From assembly GCA_964542475.1 (NCBI GenBank), contig CAZIUL010000005.1, forward strand, positions 62,001 through 126,000: 64,000 nt of DNA. The letters run 5' to 3'. Position numbers and translations under genes: made by a program. Each line of letters starts with the position of its first letter. Positions within the stretch are counted from its first letter, which is position 1. Source of the DNA: CAZIUL01 sp964542475. Its GTDB lineage: Bacteria; Planctomycetota; B15-G4; CAYZWU01. Positions 27,919 to 35,707 of this stretch are shown piece by piece. The notes below the pieces were generated by a model. The model was given only the letters and a program-made list of their open reading frames with translations, was not told where the DNA came from and ran no database searches.

Positions 27919-28650
27919 ATGAATAAAGACATTGACCCCATCGAAGCCGTTCTGAAAGCTCTCTCGTTCAGGGAGCGCAGCCCCCGTCAAGGTGAAACCG
28001 ATGCCTGTCCGTCAGATGAGGCTTTTGCCGCATTCATGGACAGTCTATTGCCTGAGAGCGAGGCCGCTGGAATTAAAAGTCACATTGTAACCTGCCCGGA
28101 ATGCCATCTTGCCTACACCGCGTGGATGGAAGCATCCGCAATTGAAGGCCTACAGATCCCCCCGCACCTGATCGAATCCGCCAAGGCCCGGTTCAAGTTT
28201 CCGAAGATCCGCGTAGCGATAAGGCTCTTGAAAAAATCCTTCGAAATACTCAATCCTACCGATGTCGAGATAATTTCCCCTCTATCACTTGAGCCGGCAG
28301 CCGTTTGCCGGGGCGAGTTCGCAGTGAAGGAGAACCGGTTCGAGCTGGTTGAGATGGACCCGCGCATCCCGGATCTTGCCTCCATACGGATACAGCATCT
28401 GGAAGAACCCGGATCGTTGAAAGTAACCGTTTTTCCCTCCAAGGGCCTTGATGAGGATCGGATGGAGCGGACACGGATCGATCTCTTCAGGGGTGATAAT
28501 CTCATACAATCGTGGCCGCTCTACCGGTCCGGCACCGCCCTGAATCCAATTGAGAAGGGTTCGTACAGGCTTGGGCTTGTGGAACTTTCTTCACGATCCG
28601 ACCAACACGAAGCCAGGTCGCTTGGATCTGTGGACCTGAACCTGTCCTGA
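27919..28650 (+). CDS. Putative soluble anti-sigma factor with zinc finger
   Basis: A 243-residue protein with a zf-HC2-like finger near residues 32-60 (Cys32, and His-x3-Cys-x2-Cys in SHIVTCPECHLAY), as in anti-sigma factors. No membrane segment is visible, so unlike the other two anti-sigma proteins of the window it appears cytoplasmic. The C-terminal 150 residues form a beta-rich domain of unknown type (FAVKENRFELVEMDP; SLKVTVFPSKGLDEDRMERT). Its position 183 bp after the sigma gene supports pairing. A cytoplasmic anti-sigma with a sensory C-terminal domain would respond to an internal signal; this is inference. Confidence 0.65.
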   Translation: MNKDIDPIEAVLKALSFRERSPRQGETDACPSDEAFAAFMDSLLPESEAAGIKSHIVTCPECHLAYTAWMEASAIEGLQIPPHLIESAKARFKFPKIRVAIRLLKKSFEILNPTDVEIISPLSLEPAAVCRGEFAVKENRFELVEMDPRIPDLASIRIQHLEEPGSLKVTVFPSKGLDEDRMERTRIDLFRGDNLIQSWPLYRSGTALNPIEKGSYRLGLVELSSRSDQHEARSLGSVDLNLS

Positions 28651-28815
28651 TTTTCCACCTCTATCATCTATCATCTCACCTAATTTTCTTGGAACCCGGC
28701 ATTGCTGTGTTGTAATCCTTCAGGAATATATGTTTAGTCTGGTTACATCGACATTAGCGATGTCTTCGGTGTGCTGTGAAACTGTTTCCTGTTTCAATGT
28801 TTGGAGGAAGTTCAG

Positions 28816-30216
28816 ATGATCAGATTTCTGGCGGTAGTTTTCGTGTCATCTGTTTTTTTATTCAACAATGCGGCGTTGCTTGCTCAGGAGAGCGGCGATC
28901 TGGAAAAAGAAATGAGCTCCCTGCGCAAAGAGGTGGCTGAGCTCAAACAGAAGATGGAGACCGTGGGGGATGAGGATTTCAGCTTCCTTCACCCGGGTTT
29001 TGACAAGCTTAAGATCTCGGGTGAAATCAGGCTCAGGGAGGAGTACAAACGCCACCTTTACTTTCCGGATCCTGGGGGCGCGAACCCGGAAAATCCCGCT
29101 GGGGACAAGCGTTTCGATTATTTGCACATGAGAACCAGGCTTCGCTTTGATCTGGAGGTGATGGAGAACATCGACGCTATCATCGAGCTCCAGGATGTGA
29201 GGACAATGGGGGAGAGTACGGTAAATGATAACGAGGGGGTGGACATCAAGAGGAGTGAGATTGTTTTGACCGATCTTCTAGCAAAAAACCTTTCCATGGA
29301 AGCAGGCCGTTTTGTTCTGGCTTACGGCGATCAGCGCCTGATAGGACATCTCGAGTGGTGGGACCAGGGCCGGACCTATGACGGAGTTCGCATTTCCTAT
29401 GAACCCAGTGATTGGTATGTAGACTTTTTCGGGTTCAGAACAAACGACCTCGCAACCTCTGACGACAACGATCAGGACATGGTCGGGATCTACGCGGGCA
29501 AGGAAATAGCACCGCTTTTTAATGCCGAAGGTTATGTTCTACTTTACCGGGACCAGATACGGGATACTGTAACGCCCACACCCTTGAACGTAACCGAAAA
29601 ACGGTTCGTGACCGTGGGGATGCGCGCTTTCGGCGATGACATGGGATTCGATTACAGCGGCGAGGTTGCTCTACAGAGGGGTGATGTCGGGGGAACCGAC
29701 GACGATCTCAAGGCCTGGGCCTTCGCGGTTAAAGGCGGTTACACGCTTGATGAAGTCGCTTGCAAGCCCCGCCTCGGCGTGGAGGTTGACTATGCTACAG
29801 GCGACCACCGCCCGGGAGACGGCGACTGCGAGCAGTTCCAGCACCTCTTCCCCACGAATCATGGGCATTACGGCTACGCTGACCTCATGGGTTGGAGCAA
29901 TATGTGGGATTTCCGCTCAGGTATTTCCATCGAACCGGCAAGCAACGTGTCAGCCTCTTTGGATTTCCACCATCTCCTGCTTGCTGATGCGGACGGCGGC
30001 TGGATCAACGCGGGAGGAGGCATGATTCGAGCCGGCACCGAGAACGACTCTCGCCACATTGGAGAAGAGCTCGACCTTTCAATAAAGTGGAATCCTCTGA
30101 AGCCCCTTTCCTTTCTGACGGGCTGGTCACACTTTTTTCCGGGTGGGTTCGTGGACGACACCGGGCGCAGCAGGCAGGCGGATTTCTTTTACCTTCAGAC
30201 CAGGCTGGTTTTTTAG
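28816..30216 (+). CDS. Outer-membrane beta-barrel porin (alginate-export family)
   Basis: A 466-residue protein with a signal peptide (MIRFLAVVFVSSVFLFNNAA), a short coiled coil (about residues 23-50; ESGDLEKEMSSLRKEVAELK) as in trimeric or peptidoglycan-linked porins, and then a beta-barrel of alternating hydrophobic strands ending in a C-terminal aromatic residue (YLQTRLVF), the outer-membrane sorting signal. LKISGEIRLREEYKR and MRTRLRFDLEVMENIDAIIELQD are typical of the AlgE-like alginate export family. The natural substrate is probably an anion or small organic acid, but cannot be read. ATG 28816 has GGAGGAAG upstream. Expression may depend on the preceding sigma factor. Confidence 0.8.
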   Translation: MIRFLAVVFVSSVFLFNNAALLAQESGDLEKEMSSLRKEVAELKQKMETVGDEDFSFLHPGFDKLKISGEIRLREEYKRHLYFPDPGGANPENPAGDKRFDYLHMRTRLRFDLEVMENIDAIIELQDVRTMGESTVNDNEGVDIKRSEIVLTDLLAKNLSMEAGRFVLAYGDQRLIGHLEWWDQGRTYDGVRISYEPSDWYVDFFGFRTNDLATSDDNDQDMVGIYAGKEIAPLFNAEGYVLLYRDQIRDTVTPTPLNVTEKRFVTVGMRAFGDDMGFDYSGEVALQRGDVGGTDDDLKAWAFAVKGGYTLDEVACKPRLGVEVDYATGDHRPGDGDCEQFQHLFPTNHGHYGYADLMGWSNMWDFRSGISIEPASNVSASLDFHHLLLADADGGWINAGGGMIRAGTENDSRHIGEELDLSIKWNPLKPLSFLTGWSHFFPGGFVDDTGRSRQADFFYLQTRLVF

Positions 30217-30304
30217 CGCGGGCTCCGGATCCTGACGGGCGGGCACGTGGTTCGCCCGTATACGGTCAACTGTATGTTTGCGTTCATCGTATGGGCACGG
30301 GCAC

Positions 30305-30324
30305 GGGCGGTTCGCGAACCGCCC
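30305..30324. repeat. Perfect 20-bp GC-rich palindrome
   Basis: GGGCGGTTCGCGAACCGCCC is a perfect palindrome followed by CCTTCTAC, in the 170-bp convergent gap between the porin and SDR genes. A related half-copy lies at 30240-30263 (GGCGGGCACGTGGTTCGCCC). It may form a hairpin that ends both transcripts; it also matches the style of the dispersed elements at 25373 and 11992. Confidence 0.6.
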
Positions 30325-30386
30325 CTTCTACAACGAATATCAGGCGTGAAGCGTACAGTCGTCTTTCTTCACGCTTCACACTTCTC

Positions 30387-31121
30387 TTACCCTCCGCCCG
30401 TGACGAGCAGGTTGTTTCCTGTGATGTAGGAAGATTCCTCTTTCAAGAGAAAGAGCACCGCGTTCACCAGATCGCTGTATCGCGCATACCTTCCGGCCGG
30501 AATGGTTTTTACAGGGGGGCGGTTCACCGAGTTGAACATTGTTCCCGGGGAGATCATGTTCACAGTGATTCCCTTTGAGGCCTCTTCGCGTGCAAGACCT
30601 TTTGTGTAGACGAGAAGTGCGGTTTTGGCCATGTGGTATGTCGTGGTGCGCCCCTTGGAATCTACCCCCTGGCAGGGGCCGTATCCCAGGTTGATGATGC
30701 GTCCGAACCCCTGCTCCCGCATCCCGGGAAGCGCCAGCCTGCAGCAGTAAAAAGCGCTGTTCAGGTTGGAGTCGATCACCCCTTGCCATTCCCCGGCGCT
30801 GATTCCGGATATAGGTTTCAGCAGAAACGAGCCCACGTTGTTGATGAGCACATCCACCTTGCCTAATTTTCGTTCCACAACACCGAACATCCTCTCCACC
30901 TGTTTTTCGTCGGTGACATCCGCTTTGACCGTGATTGCGCGCTTTCCTTTCGCACGGATCTTTGCAGCCGTTCTTTTAGCTGCGTCTTCACGCGTCAGGT
31001 AGTGGACAGCTACGTCTCCGCCTGATTCGGCCAGTGCCATGGCGAAGGCGCTCCCCATCTTGCGGGAGCTTCCTGTTACCAGACAGACCCTGCCTTTCAG
31101 AAACAGCGCTTCGGTTTTCAT
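30387..31121 (-). CDS. Short-chain dehydrogenase/reductase (FabG-like)
   Basis: A 244-residue SDR with the NAD(P)-binding motif CLVTGSSRKMGSAFAMALAE (Gly-rich TGxxxxxG), NNVG at the end of strand 4, and the catalytic Tyr and Lys in TTYHMAK. The active-site Ser position before it falls in IINLGYGPCQGVDS, where the usual Ser is replaced by a Gly/Pro/Cys-containing stretch, so the canonical Ser-Tyr-Lys triad is not obvious. It ends with SYITGNNLLVTGGG, typical of 3-oxoacyl-ACP reductase-like members. The substrate is unknown. It stands alone between convergent and same-strand neighbours. Confidence 0.82.
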   Translation of the reverse strand: MKTEALFLKGRVCLVTGSSRKMGSAFAMALAESGGDVAVHYLTREDAAKRTAAKIRAKGKRAITVKADVTDEKQVERMFGVVERKLGKVDVLINNVGSFLLKPISGISAGEWQGVIDSNLNSAFYCCRLALPGMREQGFGRIINLGYGPCQGVDSKGRTTTYHMAKTALLVYTKGLAREEASKGITVNMISPGTMFNSVNRPPVKTIPAGRYARYSDLVNAVLFLLKEESSYITGNNLLVTGGG

Positions 31122-31150
31122 GTATAGTCCTTCCAGAGGAGGCCTGACAA

Positions 31151-31166
31151 GTCCGACATGTCCGAC
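31151..31166. repeat. GTCCGAC direct-repeat element
   Basis: GTCCGACATGTCCGAC is a tandem form of the heptamer seen inverted at 18611-18626 and 40167-40195. It sits just upstream of the SDR gene and downstream of the hppA terminator. Confidence 0.5.
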
Positions 31167-31184
31167 AAGAAAAGCGAGTTATAA

Positions 31185-31217
31185 AAAGCGCCCTTCCCGG
31201 ATCGGAAAGGGCGCTTT
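31185..31217 (-). terminator. Rho-independent terminator of hppA
   Basis: Read on the minus strand this is AAAGCGCCCTTTCC, a 4-nt loop, then GGAAGGGCGC followed by five Ts. The stem is about 10 bp and GC-rich. It lies about 30 bp after the hppA stop codon. Confidence 0.85.
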
Positions 31218-31246
31218 ATTAAACAACATCTGATTTCAGTCCGCGA

Positions 31247-33352
31247 TCAGCTGGACCAGTATTTTACGAGAAGAGGAGCGATCACGAGGCTCACAACAGC
31301 CATGAGCTTGATGAGGATGTTGAGGCTCGGTCCCGCGGTGTCCTTGAACGGGTCGCCCACGGTATCGCCCACAACAGCTGCCTTGTGGGTTTCGCTTCCC
31401 TTGCCCCCGAGGTTTCCCGCCTCGATGTGCTTTTTCGCGTTGTCCCACGCTCCGCCGGCGTTGGCCATGAAAAGAGCCATGAGAACGCCGGATGCGGTGA
31501 CGCCCGCCAGAAGTCCGCCGAGCATCTCCGTGCCTCCTAGATAACCCACGGCAACAGGGGTGAGCACAGCGATCAGGCCGGGTACTATCATCTGCTTGAT
31601 GGCCGCGGCGGTTGATATGTCCACGCACCTTCGGTGATCAGCTTCCGCCTTGCCTTCCATGAGACCGGGGATGTTCTTGAACTGGCGGCGCACCTCTTCG
31701 ATCATGGCGAAAGCCGCGCGACCGACCGCGTTCATGGCATAGCTCGAGAACAGAAACGGCAGCATGGTGCCGAGCAGGATGCCGACCATGACCAGGGGAA
31801 CCATGAGGTCGATGGATTTCAGCTCCACGATCTGTGTATAAGCTGAAAAAAGCGCCAGGGCTGTCAAGGCTGCGGAGCCGATGGCAAAACCCTTTCCGAT
31901 GGCCGCGGTTGTGTTGCCCACCGCATCCAGGCGGTCGGTCCGTTCGCGGACTTTCGGATCAAGGCCGGCCATCTCGGCGATTCCGCCGGCGTTGTCAGCA
32001 ACCGGGCCGTACGCGTCGACAGCGAGCTGGATGCCGGTTGTTGACAGCATGCCCAGGGCCGCGATACCGATGCCGTAGAGCCCTGCTGTATTATATGCCA
32101 CCAGGATTGTTGCTCCGAGCACGAGGATCGGGAACATTGTGCTTTTCATTCCGGTTCCGAGTCCTGCGATGATGTTGGTGGCTGCGCCGGTTTCGCTCTG
32201 CTTGGCTATATTCCGGGCGGGACCCTTGTTTTCAGCGGTGTAGTACTCGGTAATCAGCCCGATGGCGGTTCCGCCTGCCAGACCCGCGATTGTGGCCCAG
32301 AAGACTCCAATGGCCGAGTATTCGAACCCTTTGACGGTCCATGTTTCCGGGAGGAACTTCATGATCAGGAAGTAGGATGCTATCAGCATGAGGATGGCTG
32401 CTCCGAACGTTCCGATGTTCAGCGCTGCTTGCGGATTTCCGCCTTCCTTGGTCCTGACGAAAAGCGTTCCCACTATGGAAACCACGATACCTACGCCTGC
32501 CAGCATGAGGGGAAGGAATACCGCCTGGAGGCCATCGAATCCGGCCCCTGTCATTTGCGGGATGAATGCAGCGCCCAGGATCATGGAGCCCACGATTGAG
32601 CCCACGTACGATTCAAACAGGTCCGCGCCCATGCCTGCAACATCACCCACGTTGTCACCCACATTGTCAGCGATCACAGCAGGATTGCGGGGGTCGTCCT
32701 CCGGGATTCCCGCTTCCACCTTGCCCACAAGATCAGCGCCCACATCAGCAGCCTTGGTGTAGATTCCGCCGCCAACGCGCGCGAAAAGCGCGATTGAGCT
32801 GGCCCCGAGAGAAAACCCGGAAACCACCTGCAGCACCCTGGCCATGTTCCATCCTTCCAGGGCGAGGAATGTGTTCGAATAGATGATCATGAGTACGCTG
32901 AGTCCGATCACGCCAAGCCCCACAACGCTCATCCCCATGACTGCCCCGCCTGAGAACGCAATGGAAAGAGCCTTGGCGAGTCCGTCCCGGGCAGCGTTGG
33001 TGGTGCGAACGTTTGCCTTGGTCGCCACCTTCATGCCGAAGAAACCCGCCAGTCCCGAGCAGATGGCGCCGCAAACGAAAGAGATCCCGATCAGCCAGTG
33101 GCTGTTTTCGAGAGATGCGTTGCCCCATGCCAGGAGTATTGCAACGATCACCACGAATATCGCCAGGACCTTGTACTCACGCGCCAAGAACGCCATGGCA
33201 CCTTCCTGGATGTGCCCGGCAATCTTTTTCATGGTGTCATTGCCGGCATCGATCCGGTTTATCGACATCGATTTGACAATTGCGTAAAGGAGCGCTAACA
33301 CTCCAGCCGCAGGAATCAGGTAAAACCACGTCGGAAATCCTGAAAAAACCAT
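31247..33352 (-). CDS. hppA: Membrane-bound ion-pumping pyrophosphatase
   Basis: A 701-residue polytopic membrane protein with about 16 segments and the conserved pyrophosphate-binding loops: GGGIYTKAADVGADLVGKVE, EDDPRNPAVIADNVGDNVGD and the C-terminal NAGGAWDNAKKHIE. It hydrolyses pyrophosphate and exports H+ or Na+. At the potassium-discriminating position it reads GNTTAAIGKG (Ala483 in place of the Lys found in K+-independent enzymes), so it should belong to the K+-dependent class; whether it pumps H+, Na+ or both cannot be decided by eye. ATG 33352 follows AGGAG. It is divergent from sat, whose product makes pyrophosphate. Confidence 0.95.
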   Translation of the reverse strand: MVFSGFPTWFYLIPAAGVLALLYAIVKSMSINRIDAGNDTMKKIAGHIQEGAMAFLAREYKVLAIFVVIVAILLAWGNASLENSHWLIGISFVCGAICSGLAGFFGMKVATKANVRTTNAARDGLAKALSIAFSGGAVMGMSVVGLGVIGLSVLMIIYSNTFLALEGWNMARVLQVVSGFSLGASSIALFARVGGGIYTKAADVGADLVGKVEAGIPEDDPRNPAVIADNVGDNVGDVAGMGADLFESYVGSIVGSMILGAAFIPQMTGAGFDGLQAVFLPLMLAGVGIVVSIVGTLFVRTKEGGNPQAALNIGTFGAAILMLIASYFLIMKFLPETWTVKGFEYSAIGVFWATIAGLAGGTAIGLITEYYTAENKGPARNIAKQSETGAATNIIAGLGTGMKSTMFPILVLGATILVAYNTAGLYGIGIAALGMLSTTGIQLAVDAYGPVADNAGGIAEMAGLDPKVRERTDRLDAVGNTTAAIGKGFAIGSAALTALALFSAYTQIVELKSIDLMVPLVMVGILLGTMLPFLFSSYAMNAVGRAAFAMIEEVRRQFKNIPGLMEGKAEADHRRCVDISTAAAIKQMIVPGLIAVLTPVAVGYLGGTEMLGGLLAGVTASGVLMALFMANAGGAWDNAKKHIEAGNLGGKGSETHKAAVVGDTVGDPFKDTAGPSLNILIKLMAVVSLVIAPLLVKYWSS

Positions 33353-33798
33353 AAAACACACTCCTAAAAAGAATTACAGATAAAGTATACGCTGATTTAT
33401 TCGTAAACAACAGCTAACAATCGATTATTAGAGAGAACGGGAAAAGGCTTGTTCAATGAACCCGAATGAGTTGGCAATTCGAAACCTGATAAAATAGCAG
33501 GGAGATCAGAATAAAAAAAGGAAAAAAACACTGATTCTTATTCTTGATCCGCGCTTGTTCCGCACTCAAAACATACATGCTTCATTTCCCGGCCCGGCTT
33601 CAGCTCATAACTCCCGGGAATTCCACAAACCTTTTGGAACTTTGTCCTCCATGCCATTTTATCCTTGTATCTAATGGTATGTTATTCAACGTGTTACAGT
33701 TTATTCTTTTTTTACTTGAAAAGGGTAGGGTAGTTGGTTCTAAAATCGTTTTCTTTTGTCATCATTTACAAGATGTTTGCTAAAAAAAGGATCAAACC
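33353..33798. promoter_or_regulatory. Divergent control region of hppA and sat, with palindrome at 33415-33430
   Basis: This AT-rich 446-bp gap must hold the promoters of both genes. TAACAATCGATTATTA at 33415-33430 pairs at seven of eight positions and is a candidate operator, 60-80 bp upstream of the hppA start. On the plus strand TTGAAA at 33716-33721 and TAAAAT at 33741-33746 could be a weak sigma-70 promoter for sat, although the spacing (19 bp) is long. Short A/T runs fill the rest; the open frame at 33544-33783 has no ribosome binding site or motif. Confidence 0.4.
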
Positions 33799-35037
33799 AT
33801 GGCTAAATCCAACCTTGTTCCCCCACACGGCGGCGGGGATTTGAAACCGTTACTGCTCGATGGAAAAGAGCTCGGAGCAGAACTAACAAAAGCGAAGGAT
33901 CTCCCCAAGGTCCTGATGACTTCCAGGGAAACCAGCGACTGTATCATGCTGGGAATAGGGGCGTTTACGCCTCTCGAAGGCTTCATGAACAAGGCGGACT
34001 GGCAGGGAGTCTGCGACAAGATGGTCATGAGCAACGGTGTTTTCTGGCCCATCCCCATCACCCTTTCCACGGACAAGGGAACCGCGGGCGAGATCTCCGA
34101 CGGTTCAGAGGTCGCTCTCTGGGACGAGGAAAACAACGAGCTGATCGCCACCATGAAGGTGACGGAGAAGTACACCATCGACAAGAAGTACGAGTGCAAG
34201 TCGGTTTACACGACCGACGACACCGAGCATCCCGGCGTGGCCAAGGTAATGGATCAGAAAGACATCAACCTTGCCGGCCCGATCAAGGTTCTCTCCGAAA
34301 GCTTCTACCCGGAAGAGTTCAAAGAGATTTACCAACGTCCTGCCGAGTCCCGGAAGATTTTCGAGGATAAAGGTTGGGTAAAAGTCGCTGCTCTCCAGCT
34401 CAGGAATCCGATGCACCGTTCTCACGAATACCTGGCCAAGATCGCCATCGAGGTGTGCGACGGCCTCTACATCCACCAGCTCGTGGGCAAGCTGAAAGCC
34501 GGCGACATTCCCGGTGACGTGCGAGTCCAAGCCATTGGAGCGCTCGTGGACAACTATTTTGTGGACAACACCGTTGTCCAGGGCGGATACCCGATGGAGA
34601 TGCGTTATGCCGGTCCTCGCGAGGCCCTGCTTCACGCGGTCTTCCGCCAGAACTACGGCTGCTCCCACCTGATCGTTGGCCGCGACCACGCGGGCGTGGG
34701 CGACTACTACGGCCCGTTCGATGCGCAAACGATTTTCAACGATATCCCCAAGGGCGCTCTCGAGCTGCAGCCGCTTCCCATCGACTGGACCTTTCACTGC
34801 TACAAATGCGGCGGGATGGCTTCCATGAAAACCTGCCCCCACGGCAAGGACGACCGCCTGCTTCTGTCCGGTACAATGGTCCGCAAGACACTGTCCGAGG
34901 GCGAAGAGCTTCCCAAAGAGTTCAGCCGTCCCGAGGTGGTTGCAATTTTGCAGGAGTACTACCAGAACCTGGATGATAAGGTCGAAGTCAAGCTTCACGG
35001 GGCTGCTACCGGCGATGTGAAGAAAGACAAAAAATAA
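33799..35037 (+). CDS. sat: Sulfate adenylyltransferase (ATP sulfurylase)
   Basis: A 412-residue homomeric ATP sulfurylase that turns ATP and sulfate into adenosine phosphosulfate and pyrophosphate, the first step of sulfate respiration. The nucleotide-binding motifs are LQLRNPMHRSHEYL (about residues 199-212) and IVGRDHAGVGDYYG (about 291-304). The Cys/His cluster CYKCGGMASMKTCPH (about 334) is the metal-binding motif of the dissimilatory bacterial/archaeal type. There is no APS-kinase domain, as expected for a dissimilatory enzyme. AAGGA lies before the ATG. It opens the sulfate respiration island, with aprBA following on the same strand. Confidence 0.97.
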   Translation: MAKSNLVPPHGGGDLKPLLLDGKELGAELTKAKDLPKVLMTSRETSDCIMLGIGAFTPLEGFMNKADWQGVCDKMVMSNGVFWPIPITLSTDKGTAGEISDGSEVALWDEENNELIATMKVTEKYTIDKKYECKSVYTTDDTEHPGVAKVMDQKDINLAGPIKVLSESFYPEEFKEIYQRPAESRKIFEDKGWVKVAALQLRNPMHRSHEYLAKIAIEVCDGLYIHQLVGKLKAGDIPGDVRVQAIGALVDNYFVDNTVVQGGYPMEMRYAGPREALLHAVFRQNYGCSHLIVGRDHAGVGDYYGPFDAQTIFNDIPKGALELQPLPIDWTFHCYKCGGMASMKTCPHGKDDRLLLSGTMVRKTLSEGEELPKEFSRPEVVAILQEYYQNLDDKVEVKLHGAATGDVKKDKK

Positions 35038-35110
35038 CGGGGCTCGTTGCCTCGATGCAGAGATACAGCATTAGTTCTAAAACAAGTTAATCTTTTGGTT
35101 TACAAATTTG

Positions 35111-35133
35111 GGGCGGATGAACCTCATCCGTCC
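35111..35133 (+). promoter_or_regulatory. Hairpin in the sat-aprB gap
   Basis: GGGCGGATGA and TCATCCGTCC pair (one G-T wobble) around a 3-nt loop, 29 bp before the aprB ribosome binding site, with TTTTT some 15 bp further on. It could act as an attenuator or an mRNA-processing/stability element that sets different levels for sat and aprBA. It is too far from the T-run to be a standard terminator. Confidence 0.45.
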
Positions 35134-35164
35134 CTCGGTTCCTAAGTTTTTGGGAGGATTATGA

Positions 35165-35605
35165 ATGCCCAGTTATGTAATTCCTGAAAAATGTGACGGG
35201 TGCAAGGCGCTGGACAAGACCGCTTGCCAGTACGTTTGCCCCAACGATCTGATGGTTTTGGACAAGAAAACCGAGAAGGCTTACAACCAAGAGCCGGACA
35301 CCTGCTGGGAGTGCCAGTGCTGCGTCAAGATCTGCCCCACCCAGGCGGTCGAGGTCAGAGGATACGCCGACTTCATTCCCATGGGCGCGAGCGTTACCCC
35401 CTTGCGGAGTACCGACTCGATCATGTGGACGGTCAAGTTCCGCAACGGTTCCATCAAGCGTTTCAAGTTCCCCATCCGGACGACGGAAGAAGGCAAGGCA
35501 GAGCCTGCCGGTGGTTTCGACACCGGAACCGAGGATATCCATGATGCGACTCTTTACACGGAGCCGACATCGCTTGGCCTGGACAAGGTCTGGACCAGGG
35601 GCTAG
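35165..35605 (+). CDS. aprB: Adenylylsulfate reductase beta subunit
   Basis: A 146-residue iron-sulfur subunit with two 4Fe-4S clusters. The cysteines are in KCDGCKALDKTACQYVCP (about residues 9-26) and CWECQCCVKICPTQAVEV (about 46-63). The long spacing in the first motif and the C-terminal extension (FDTGTEDIHDATLYTEP) that wraps around AprA are diagnostic of AprB. It passes electrons from the Qmo complex to the FAD of AprA. GGGAGG precedes the ATG. aprA follows after 102 bp with its own ribosome binding site. Confidence 0.97.
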   Translation: MPSYVIPEKCDGCKALDKTACQYVCPNDLMVLDKKTEKAYNQEPDTCWECQCCVKICPTQAVEVRGYADFIPMGASVTPLRSTDSIMWTVKFRNGSIKRFKFPIRTTEEGKAEPAGGFDTGTEDIHDATLYTEPTSLGLDKVWTRG

Positions 35606-35707
35606 AACCGGGAACGATTGATTTTCCGGATCCGGTCGAATTGGTAGCTCATTCAACAAAAAGTAAAAATGAAAACGTAGCAGAATACAATTCATGGAGG
35701 TAGCAAA

